Source of the DNA: Paenibacillus_E violae
Lineage (GTDB): Bacteria > Bacillota > Bacilli > Paenibacillales > NBRC-103111
Reading direction: 5' to 3'
Assembly: GCF_032461945.1 (NCBI RefSeq)
Contig: NZ_JAWCUD010000013.1
Span: 124,001 to 188,000 of the forward strand
DNA length: 64,000 bases
Shown here: piece by piece, positions 50,230 to 57,866 of the stretch
Layout: every line of letters begins with the position of its first letter
Numbering within the stretch: position 1 is the first letter of the stretch
The notes under the pieces: generated by a model
What the model was told of the DNA's origin: nothing
Database searches by the model: none
What the model saw: only the letters and a program-made list of their open reading frames with translations
Position numbers and translations under genes: made by a program

Positions 50230-52302
50230 CTATTTTTCGATGACTATTAAACAGGTGCTGTCCGGCAGCGCAACCGCGGTTCCACTTTCATCCAGCAGTT
50301 TTACTTTGCCCTTCAGCGCTTCCGTATATCCTTCCTGCAGGAAATGCCTGTTCTCAATAATTTTGGCCTCAGGTCCCAACGTACGATGGATAAAAGCTAT
50401 GTATTCACTTGGTGTAAAGTAACCGAATTGTTCCTGCACTTCATGCACATACGCTTCCTCGCCCCAAGTATAGGTATAGAGAAATTCCATCGCATCATTG
50501 ACTGGCATAACCACTTTATCCGCCTCAACAACCTCATACTTAATCTCTCGTCCAGCAAAATCCTTCGCATACCGTTCGAGATACACCATATCCCCGTTCT
50601 GCAAAAAGTGAATTGTTCGCTTTTGCTCGACAGGCTCCGTCATAATCCCATCGCGAATCACGATTCTCCCGCCAGGCGAGAGAACATCATAAGCGCTGCG
50701 CAGTGCCGCCGCAATGGTTGCATGGTTGAATTTTCTCCCTTCATAAGGGATGTAGGAGTAGAGTTCGTGTAGGATGGAAGAAAAGATGACCGTATCAATG
50801 GTTCCTTGTTCCACATACTGCCTTAGATCAAGCGCGTCCCCTTTCAGAACAGTCCATCGATGACCTTCTAGCTGCTTCTTGCGCTCCAGCGCCTCGATCA
50901 CGTTTGAGGAAATATCAATCCCAATGGGATGCTTGTCCGGCAAATACTGTTCAATCAGATCGAGCATGACACCACCGCCCGGACCGATATCGACAACACG
51001 CTTCCCAACGACGTAGTCCAGCATCAACTTCTTATAATCTGCCGTCTGATTCATTGTGGTCAAATAATCTTCTTCATTGTGAAAACGGTCGTAGGCATCT
51101 CTCCGCAATTCAAACAGATCAAATAACAACAGTACAGCCTTTTCATATAACGGGGACTTCTCGGCTTCTACGCAGAATTCAATCAGCTTCTCGGCAGCAG
51201 GGGAAAACTGGCAGGTAAAAAACACGGTATCCGCAAGCTGAGATTTCCGCTCAATGAGGTGCTTCAAGTGGCCGTTGCTCCACGCCAATTTTCCTTGAGC
51301 TACTTCTTCCCATGTCATCTCATCCACATATTTTTCGATCATCCGTTTCTTGTACACGTTGACTTTCTTACTGCCTTTGTAATCGTAATATAAAATATTC
51401 ATAAAGGGCTCAAAGCTGATATGACGGACCAAATCCCCTTCACGGCATGCCTCTTGGATAATCAGAAATACGCGTACCATCTGCCTTAACGTAAAATCCT
51501 GGAAAGCCGCCTCTACATACCACAAGGTCGTCTTTTCCAAAAAAGCCCCTAAACCGTTTAGCAGCTCAGGCGCCTCATCCAAAATCCTTTGATAGTCCCG
51601 CTCGAAATTTTCACCTTTTCGAATAGAGTTGCCGCGTAATTTAGCCAACCTGTCTTTGAAAGAAATCTCTGGTTCCAATTCTCCTAGTAAAATCTTCTCA
51701 ATCAACGACCTCACTTGACTGCTGACCGAAAGCCAAAGCTCTTCCGAGACTGCTGCAATGATACACTCGTTCAACGCCAGAAGCAGATCCCTTAACTCAT
51801 CGGCCGATAGCAAGTGATCTTCCACTAATTTGGTTAACGGGGCGTGTTCCCGTAGGGGGACTTCCCCTCGAATCGTCTGTCCAATGAGCCCGTGCGTATA
51901 GATTAACGTATGTATCACAGCCGATTTATCACTTGAATTCCCGGCATGAAGCTTATACAGTTGAGCGGAGCCTTGATTATGTACATAGAGATGAATCCCT
52001 TGATTCTGCCACGTAAAGCGATCCCTCAGAGTACCTCCTTTGGAGACCTCGGACCAGATCAATACTACTTCCAACACTTCCTTCTTCCAAAAAGACAACC
52101 CAAGCTCGTCCAACCTGAGCAAGGTCCGCTGGACATAATCAAGAACAGGGTTCGCCTGAGCCAGCTCCTGGATCGACTGAATGCGCTCGAAGTTCACGAT
52201 GCGCTCTTCCGCCGAAACCATGTAGGTTAACCATTTGTGCTCAGAAGCTGCTGCGGTGTCCCCTGTTCTATAGTTGTGTATCAGTTCTAATGAACGGAGC
52301 AT
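50230..52302 (-). CDS. Large class I SAM-dependent methyltransferase with unknown N-terminal region
   Basis: A 690-residue protein. The C-terminal third is a Rossmann-fold methyltransferase: motif I VVDIGPGGGVMLDL near residue 435, motif II acidic end PIGIDIS, motif III VLKGDALDL, motif IV TVIFSSILHELY, and SPGGRIVIRDG further on. The N-terminal 400 residues are helical and charged, with no motif I know; they contain HKWLTYMVSAEERIVNFERI and a Trp/Asp-rich middle. ATG at 52302 has AGGAGG about 12 nt upstream. It is monocistronic. Substrate unknown; motif IV (SSILHELY) resembles small-molecule or quinone-type methyltransferases more than rRNA ones. Confidence 0.72.
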   Translation of the reverse strand: MLRSLELIHNYRTGDTAAASEHKWLTYMVSAEERIVNFERIQSIQELAQANPVLDYVQRTLLRLDELGLSFWKKEVLEVVLIWSEVSKGGTLRDRFTWQNQGIHLYVHNQGSAQLYKLHAGNSSDKSAVIHTLIYTHGLIGQTIRGEVPLREHAPLTKLVEDHLLSADELRDLLLALNECIIAAVSEELWLSVSSQVRSLIEKILLGELEPEISFKDRLAKLRGNSIRKGENFERDYQRILDEAPELLNGLGAFLEKTTLWYVEAAFQDFTLRQMVRVFLIIQEACREGDLVRHISFEPFMNILYYDYKGSKKVNVYKKRMIEKYVDEMTWEEVAQGKLAWSNGHLKHLIERKSQLADTVFFTCQFSPAAEKLIEFCVEAEKSPLYEKAVLLLFDLFELRRDAYDRFHNEEDYLTTMNQTADYKKLMLDYVVGKRVVDIGPGGGVMLDLIEQYLPDKHPIGIDISSNVIEALERKKQLEGHRWTVLKGDALDLRQYVEQGTIDTVIFSSILHELYSYIPYEGRKFNHATIAAALRSAYDVLSPGGRIVIRDGIMTEPVEQKRTIHFLQNGDMVYLERYAKDFAGREIKYEVVEADKVVMPVNDAMEFLYTYTWGEEAYVHEVQEQFGYFTPSEYIAFIHRTLGPEAKIIENRHFLQEGYTEALKGKVKLLDESGTAVALPDSTCLIVIEK

Positions 52303-52354
52303 ATCTATGTGTTTCCTCCTATGGGAAATTGTTACTTAACACCAGTATAATCGA

Positions 52355-52681
52355 TCATTGCTCGTCGGCATACAGATTGGCGTAATTGATGAGAATGGTC
52401 AAGAAACCAAGCACGACAAATAAGAAATAAGCCATCAACTCTACGTGGAACACATTCGGAAAGAGAATAAAAAAGGCACCAATCAGCAGGCACAGCCAGT
52501 TCTGCCAGACCCGCTTCCCTGACTTGCCTAGAGCGAGCAGCGATCCCACGAATTGCACGCTTCCAAGCAGCACACAGATAAAGAACGCATTCGTTTGAGC
52601 CTCAAATCCAAACACCCAGGGGCTGACCAAAAACCAGAGTCCCATGCAAGCCGACAATCCATTTTTCAAATACATGGTCAT
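52355..52681 (-). CDS. SPW repeat membrane protein
   Basis: A 108-residue membrane protein with four predicted helices and the SPW signature LWFLVSPWVFGF near residue 20, plus the related but degenerate second unit IGAFFILFPNVF. SPW proteins are small four-helix inner-membrane proteins of unknown role. ATG at 52681 has GGAGGTGG about 6 nt upstream; ATG two codons later is also possible. The upstream region has a promoter (TTGAAA, 16 nt, TATTAT) overlapped by a cre-like sequence at 52744-52757. Function is not known for the family. Confidence 0.75.
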   Translation of the reverse strand: MTMYLKNGLSACMGLWFLVSPWVFGFEAQTNAFFICVLLGSVQFVGSLLALGKSGKRVWQNWLCLLIGAFFILFPNVFHVELMAYFLFVVLGFLTILINYANLYADEQ

Positions 52682-52743
52682 CTTCCACCTCCTACAAGTT
52701 TTGGCAGCGTAAAAGGAGTCCTTTTACGAGATAATATAGTATA

Positions 52744-52757
52744 CGCAAACGCTTTCA
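52744..52757 (-). promoter_or_regulatory. Promoter with overlapping cre-like site for the SPW gene
   Basis: Minus-strand TGAAAGCGTTTGCG matches 12 of 14 cre positions and overlaps the -35 (TTGAAA) of a promoter whose -10 is TATTAT 16 nt downstream. The two mismatches keep this tentative. Confidence 0.35.
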
Positions 52758-52769
52758 AATATGTGATAT

Positions 52770-52818
52770 AGAAAAGCCTCCAGCTCACCCATTTATTTGG
52801 GCGGACTAGAGGCTTCGT
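52770..52818 (-). terminator. Terminator after the stalk-domain protein gene
   Basis: On the minus strand AAGCCTCTAGTCCGCCCA, loop, TGGGTGAGCTGGAGGCTTTT, a long stem with one internal mismatch and a short T-run. Confidence 0.75.
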
Positions 52819-52839
52819 GGTTATGAGCTTATGAGTGAA

Positions 52840-53967
52840 TTACTGTTCAATGTGTAAAACGCCGGCATCTCCTGTTTTCACTTCAGCTTTCAGAATGTCT
52901 GACACGAATTTGAGCGGCACATACAAGGCATCATTCTGAATGACCGGGGCTGACCCCAAGGACACAGGTGCCATTTTCGCATAAAAATAGCTGTCTTTGC
53001 CCACGGTCACACTCGTCCATTGCGCTCCCTTGTGAAGCTCTGCCGTATACGTGGCTTGATTCCAAGCTACTTCATATCCAAGACCTTCTGCTACCTTGCG
53101 GAATGGCACCAAGTTTGCGCCTTCTGCACTCGTTATTTGGTCACCGGCTGCCAAATCCAAAGCAACTTTGGGAGCCGGCTCCGTTTTAACAGGAATGGTC
53201 AAATCCGCAGCTAGTGGAAACCGGAATTCCGGAGATCCCATTACGCCCGGTGCAATCGCATATTTCGGGAATACGACGACAGCTTCACCATTTTCAACAT
53301 AAAAGCCCTGTGACTCTTCAATGCCCTTAAAATCGTCCTTAAAATAGTTCTCCGGATGCTCATCCATGGCTGCTCGAACTGCAGCATCTACGGTTTCCTT
53401 GTAACTGTCTCCAAGTACATCCTGCAAGGTAATGCGCTGGGCTTCTTCACGATTTAACACATTGTAGGTGTCAACGCGCGGCATACCAGTTCCCCCTGTA
53501 GCTCCGTACGTCGTAATTTGCAGGGAAACGAGCCCCGCCGGGGAACCCGTGCCATCCGATTTCAATTCATAAATAATTGTGAGTTCATAAGGACGATACG
53601 TAAACCCTTTGGTTTTGGCATCAGCTGCAGCTTCATCCGCCTCTTTCTCCCAGTTCGCCAAATCTTCATTGGCATGGGACAAAAGAATATCGTTCAACTG
53701 CTCCTCATATTTCGCATCCAGCATCCCTGTAAGCTGAGGAACTTTGACATTCGTCTTCAAATTTTCCGTCTTGGAGGTAAGCAAGACCTCTTTAATTTGA
53801 ACCGCTGCGGCTTGAATGGCAATCGGTGTCACCTTCACGCTAATGGGAACAGCCGTCACCGTCTCTGCTGAAGCCGACCCTGCTGTTAGTACAGCCCCGC
53901 TTACGCCAACCAGCATTGCACATCCGAGCACACTCATTTTCAACATGTTAAAAGGATTCTTTCTCAT
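52840..53967 (-). CDS. Secreted DUF4163/DUF3298 protein with copper-amine-oxidase-N stalk domain
   Basis: A 375-residue secreted protein: signal peptide with hydrophobic core CAMLVGVSGAVLTAGSASA, then the RsiV-like DUF4163/DUF3298 part (about residues 60-255, with YELTIIYELKSDGTGSP and FYVENGEAVVVFPKYAIAPG), then a copper amine oxidase N-terminal 'stalk' domain at the C-terminus (about 280-370, VPFRKVAEGLGYEVAWN and YVPLKFVSDILKAEV). The stalk domain is common on Paenibacillus surface proteins and binds the cell envelope. Function unknown; the DUF3298 part occurs in lysozyme-binding anti-sigma RsiV. The gene is monocistronic. Confidence 0.82.
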   Translation of the reverse strand: MRKNPFNMLKMSVLGCAMLVGVSGAVLTAGSASAETVTAVPISVKVTPIAIQAAAVQIKEVLLTSKTENLKTNVKVPQLTGMLDAKYEEQLNDILLSHANEDLANWEKEADEAAADAKTKGFTYRPYELTIIYELKSDGTGSPAGLVSLQITTYGATGGTGMPRVDTYNVLNREEAQRITLQDVLGDSYKETVDAAVRAAMDEHPENYFKDDFKGIEESQGFYVENGEAVVVFPKYAIAPGVMGSPEFRFPLAADLTIPVKTEPAPKVALDLAAGDQITSAEGANLVPFRKVAEGLGYEVAWNQATYTAELHKGAQWTSVTVGKDSYFYAKMAPVSLGSAPVIQNDALYVPLKFVSDILKAEVKTGDAGVLHIEQ

Positions 53968-54068
53968 TTCACGTCACTCCTCATTCGTTATGGTCTAGTC
54001 ATCTGTATTTGTTCTAACCTTCACGATAACAAGACGCACGAGCGAATGAAAAAGTCTGATCCGTTTTG

Positions 54069-54425
54069 TTATTTTAAAAGCAATTCAATAAAATCTACAA
54101 CCTTGCCACTCATTGAACTGTTTTTTTGTCTAATGGACATTCCACTTCCTGAGGAAGTTCTGGTGAACTCAACAAGTATCTGACGTTCTGCAAGAGACAC
54201 ATCTATGAGCAGAATTCGGAGGGTTTCCGGAGGAATTTGGACCTCATCTACCAGATACTCTCCATTTATTGTCGCAGGCAGCCTGTTTCCTGTGTCGGCA
54301 TCCCTTACAGTAAAAGTAAGAATACGCGCTTCTTTAGAAGAGTTGTTTATTGTAATGGTCAAGTCATTTTGATTTTCTTTCTTGATAAAAGAGAATTGTG
54401 ATTTTGAACTGTTAACTAGACTCAC
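54069..54425 (-). CDS. Hypothetical protein, partner of the repeat protein
   Basis: A 118-residue protein rich in Ser, Asn, Thr and Glu, predicted mostly beta (FSFIKKENQNDLTITINNSS, EARILTFTVRDADTGNRLPA, ILVEFTRTSSGSGMS). No signal peptide. It lies 13 nt after the repeat protein gene, so the two are co-transcribed. The shape and the neighbour suggest a spore-surface or exosporium-type accessory protein, but I recognise no family and this is inference. ATG at 54425 has AGGAGG about 6-8 nt upstream. Confidence 0.6.
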   Translation of the reverse strand: MSLVNSSKSQFSFIKKENQNDLTITINNSSKEARILTFTVRDADTGNRLPATINGEYLVDEVQIPPETLRILLIDVSLAERQILVEFTRTSSGSGMSIRQKNSSMSGKVVDFIELLLK

Positions 54426-54438
54426 AGAAGTGCACCTC

Positions 54439-55767
54439 CTAGTTAATAGAATTGTTTTGTTTTAAAATCTCAAACATCATTTGTTTTTTTTCGCGTTCCT
54501 CTTCCAGAAATTTCGTGACAAGTCCTTCCAAACCGGATAGTCCTTTCCCGCTTCCTCCACAATTGCACCCATCTTTAGCATTTGAGCCATTTACCGGCTG
54601 GCAGCAGCAATTTTTCGCCAGGAGGAGTAAAACACCTATCAGCAATGTATTATCGCTAAAGTTGATAAGCGTACTATTGCCCACTGTGAAGCTGTTCCCG
54701 TTGGAGACCGTATTGGCAGAATTATTGGCTGAACTCGCCAATCCGTTGGCTGTACTCATTAATGCACTATTGTAATCAAATGTATTATTTGAGGTGCTTT
54801 CATTATCGGATTCATTAGTGGCACAGCTTTTTGAATCCAATGTGCTGCCAGCGTTGCTCGAATTATCGTTAGTGGAAGAATTGTCTGCGTTGCTCGTATT
54901 CGTGGTAGCGTTATCTCCTGTTGTTGCCATAGAGTCGGTGTCAGAGGAATTCGTGGAAGTACTTCCCGTGGTCGATGAGTTGTCCCCCGTCGTTGAAGTG
55001 CTTGGGCCAGCGCTGGAGGAGGCATCTGTGTCCGAAGAGTTAGTAGCGTCACTGCCACTAGTGGAGGAGTTATCTCCGGTCGTTGAAGAACTTGGCCCTG
55101 TCGAGCTTGTTGCATCTGTATCGGATGTGTTGTTAGATCCGCTTGTGCTTGTCAGTGTTTCGTTAACTGTAGCCGAGCTGTCCGTATCTGAAGAACTGGT
55201 CGCTCCGCTGTTGCTCGTGGACGTATCTGTTGCGGTTGAATTACTGTCCGTATCGGATGTGTTATTCGAGCCGCTGGTGCTTGTCAGCGTTTCGTTAACT
55301 GTAGCCGAGCTGTCCGTATCTGAAGAACTGGTCGCTCCGCTGTTGCTCGTGGACGTATCTGTTGCGGTTGAATTACTGTCCGTATCGGATGTGTTGTTCG
55401 AGCCGCTGGTGCTTGTCAGCGTTTCGTTAACTGTAGCCGAGCTATCTGTGTCAGAAGCATTGTTAGCCCCACTGCTGCTCGTTGAAGATTCCGTTGCCGT
55501 TGAATTACTATCTGTGTCTGATGTACTGTGCGCTCCACTTAAGCTCGAAGTGGTTTCATTGACCGATGTAGTCCCCTCGGTGCTTGAAGAATTAGTCGCC
55601 CCGCCCGTGGTTACTGAATTTGCGTTCTGGGGGGACAGAAGGGCTGACGCGTTAGCAAGTTTCTTAGGTGCGCGAGGATGGTGAATATGTTTAGATGAGC
55701 TAAATTTAGGATTCTTTGTTCTACACCCTTTTTTCTTAAATTTATTAACCGCTTGACGTGCCTTCAT
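54439..55767 (-). CDS. Ser/Thr/Asn/Asp-rich tandem-repeat protein with Cys-rich C-terminus
   Basis: A 442-residue protein. Basic N-terminus (KARQAVNKFKKKGCRTKN), then about 270 residues of low-complexity S/T/N/D/G repeats. The centre is a 44-residue unit (132 bp) in near-identical tandem copies with recurring SDTDSSATV and NETLTSTSGSNNTSDTD. After it comes a hydrophobic segment TLLIGVLLLLAKN, a Cys cluster (NCCCQPVN, DGCNCGGSG) and a charged tail FLEEEREKKQMMFEIL. No signal peptide, so spore-coat/exosporium or cytoplasmic assembly is more likely than secretion (inference). Copy number of the unit may vary between strains. Co-transcribed with the 118-residue partner. No known family. Confidence 0.7.
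   Translation of the reverse strand: MKARQAVNKFKKKGCRTKNPKFSSSKHIHHPRAPKKLANASALLSPQNANSVTTGGATNSSSTEGTTSVNETTSSLSGAHSTSDTDSNSTATESSTSSSGANNASDTDSSATVNETLTSTSGSNNTSDTDSNSTATDTSTSNSGATSSSDTDSSATVNETLTSTSGSNNTSDTDSNSTATDTSTSNSGATSSSDTDSSATVNETLTSTSGSNNTSDTDATSSTGPSSSTTGDNSSTSGSDATNSSDTDASSSAGPSTSTTGDNSSTTGSTSTNSSDTDSMATTGDNATTNTSNADNSSTNDNSSNAGSTLDSKSCATNESDNESTSNNTFDYNSALMSTANGLASSANNSANTVSNGNSFTVGNSTLINFSDNTLLIGVLLLLAKNCCCQPVNGSNAKDGCNCGGSGKGLSGLEGLVTKFLEEEREKKQMMFEILKQNNSIN
55126..55441. repeat. 132-bp in-frame tandem repeat of the surface-type protein
   Basis: The sequence around 55171-55302 recurs 132 bp on (for example AGCCGAGCTGTCCGTATCTG at 55171 and 55303), with a third, partly diverged copy. 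Divisible by three, so length changes keep the frame. Near-identity at the DNA level points to recent expansion or gene conversion. Confidence 0.8.
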
Positions 55768-55924
55768 GCTCGCCCTCCTCTACTAGGGAATACACCATTC
55801 TATCCTTTGGATACATAAACTGAAGCGGCGGTTGTCCATCAGTCTATTAACTATTTTACATTGGAATAAAATGTAAATCATTAAAAATAATCATATTTCC
55901 AGAGGGCTTCCTTGTAAAACTATG

Positions 55925-55957
55925 AAAAAACTTCTCTGAGAGGACCTCAGAGAAGTT
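55925..55957 (-). terminator. Terminator after the chemoreceptor gene
   Basis: AACTTCTCTGAG, loop, CTCAGAGAAGTT followed on the minus strand by TTTTTT. It separates the chemoreceptor from the repeat-protein gene; the remainder of 55768-55989 shows nothing else clear. Confidence 0.82.
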
Positions 55958-55989
55958 CTAGTAAACTAGCAAAAGTATCTAAATATTCA

Positions 55990-57693
55990 TTAAATCCGGA
56001 AAGCTGTCACTACTTGATGTAAATCCTGGGCAATGGTCGACAGGTTTCTCGCCGAAGAGGTAATCTCCTCCGTGGAAGCCAGCTGCTCCTCCGTCGCAGC
56101 AGCTACAGACTGCGCTGTTCCTGATGTTTGCTGTGCGACTGAACCGACATTAGCCACTGTTGCGGCAATCTGCTCTGTGGAAGCAGCCATCTGCTGTGCA
56201 GCTGCAGCGGTTTCCTGAATTTTGCTCGCTACTTCCTGAGAAGCGGCTACGATCTGACCGAAGGCCATTTCGGCGCTGCCCACTTCTTTCAAGCCTTCCT
56301 GTACTTCCAGGAGTCCAGTATTCATAACCCCTGCAGCGCGAACCGAATCCCGCTGAATATTGGAAATGAGTTCAGAGATATCACGCACGGATTCATCTGT
56401 TTGGGAGGCCAGCTTGCGAACCTCTCCCGCAACAACCGCAAATCCTTTGCCGCTCTCTCCGGCACGCGCAGCCTCAATCGCCGCATTCAAAGCGAGCAAA
56501 TTCGTTTGGGACGCGATATTTCCAATAAGCGTCGAGATTTGCCCAATGCTCTGGGAGTGTCTCTCCAGCTCGAGTATGACCTGATTCGCCGAGTCAACTG
56601 AATGGCTGACCGCTTGCATTTTATGAGCAACCCGCTCCATAGCGTGTGTGCCTTCCTCTGCCATTTGCGTAGCGGAAATGGACAGCTCCGATACATCCGA
56701 GGTCGTCTCTGCGATTCGCTGAATGCCGACCGACATTTCCTCCATGGCTCTGCCGCACTCCATCGAGCTTTGTGCTTGTGTATCCGCACCTGCTGCGAAT
56801 TCCTGCACAGCTGCCGCTACGTGCTGGGAAGCGGACGTATTTTGCTCCGAACTGGCAAATAGCTGCTGGGAGGATGCTGCCACACTGCCTGCAGCTTGCA
56901 GCATATGATGCACCGAATGGCGCAGGTGGTCGACCATTTGATTCACGGAGCCGGCCAAGTCGCCGATTTCATCTTTATTTTTCACGATAATGGGCTCCAC
57001 GGTAAGATCGCCGTTGGCAATACGGTTTAAAGCCTGTGACGTTTTGCGAACAGGTGTGGAGATATTGCTAACAAGTACGTAACAAGCAGCCAGCATGAAG
57101 ACGATCAATGCACCTAGTACAATTAGTGATATCTTGACACTTTCTTGATACAGATTTTTATTTTCTTGATCGGCCAGCTTTCCGCCATCCTGGTTAAAGG
57201 TCACCATTTCAGCCATCGTTTTTTGCGCTTTGCCAAATGTGGTTGCCAGCGCCTGAAGGCTTTCTGCAGCCTCCTTCGTTTTCGTAGGATCAGCGGAAAG
57301 TTGTTTGTTGACTATGAAGGCTGCTTTGAACTCTTCCCAGCTTTTGTTAAGGTCATTGAACTTGGCAGCATCTTCTTCTCCTGAGAGACTTTCCTTATAG
57401 TTTTCTAACAATTTGTCGATTCTTGTCATCGCTTGAGCAATTCCTGTATCTAAGGGCTCATGTTTTTTCGTATCTGGCTCTAGCTTTTTCTGATAGTAGA
57501 GGGTTAAGATATGCTCCGAGTTAAAATGAATCTCATCAATAATTTGCACGCCGATCATCCAATTCGTAGCCATCTCCGCACTGTTGTCTTTGAGCACGCC
57601 CATCCGCGTCATATCAGTTAAACTTAATCCTCCGACCATGAGAAAAATAATTACAAATACCATCATCATTTTCGCTTTTACAGTAAAACGCAT
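55990..57693 (-). CDS. Methyl-accepting chemotaxis protein
   Basis: Transmembrane chemoreceptor of 567 residues. TM1 is MMMVFVIIFLMVGGLSL, then a four-helix-bundle-type sensor (about residues 35-190), TM2 ISLIVLGALIVFMLAACYVLVS, HAMP (about 212-265, RIANGDLTVEPI), and the signalling domain with the invariant hairpin IGNIASQTNLLALNAAIEAARAGESGKGFAVVAGEVRKLA. Start: ATG at 57693 has GGAGGG 9 nt upstream; the ATG at 57747 has none. It faces the hybrid histidine kinase across a shared promoter region. The ligand is unknown; 4HB sensors bind varied small molecules. Confidence 0.9.
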   Translation of the reverse strand: MRFTVKAKMMMVFVIIFLMVGGLSLTDMTRMGVLKDNSAEMATNWMIGVQIIDEIHFNSEHILTLYYQKKLEPDTKKHEPLDTGIAQAMTRIDKLLENYKESLSGEEDAAKFNDLNKSWEEFKAAFIVNKQLSADPTKTKEAAESLQALATTFGKAQKTMAEMVTFNQDGGKLADQENKNLYQESVKISLIVLGALIVFMLAACYVLVSNISTPVRKTSQALNRIANGDLTVEPIIVKNKDEIGDLAGSVNQMVDHLRHSVHHMLQAAGSVAASSQQLFASSEQNTSASQHVAAAVQEFAAGADTQAQSSMECGRAMEEMSVGIQRIAETTSDVSELSISATQMAEEGTHAMERVAHKMQAVSHSVDSANQVILELERHSQSIGQISTLIGNIASQTNLLALNAAIEAARAGESGKGFAVVAGEVRKLASQTDESVRDISELISNIQRDSVRAAGVMNTGLLEVQEGLKEVGSAEMAFGQIVAASQEVASKIQETAAAAQQMAASTEQIAATVANVGSVAQQTSGTAQSVAAATEEQLASTEEITSSARNLSTIAQDLHQVVTAFRI

Positions 57694-57866
57694 GATTGAA
57701 ATCCCTCCAAGTAATGAATGAATGACCCCACAATGATGTATACTCAAATCATCCTGTTACCTATTATCATAAAACGAAATCGTTAAATGAATTACGTAAT
57801 ACGGTAATCAAAATTGTAAGATTTCCTAACATTTTGATGAATCTTGACGATTTATGGAGGCTTCCG

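Noticed and set aside
54794..55684. Long plus-strand frame opposite the repeat protein (Val/Ser/Leu-rich)
   Set aside because: It is the antisense reading of the S/T/D repeats; no ribosome site, and the minus frame has a start, signal-like Cys end and a co-transcribed partner.
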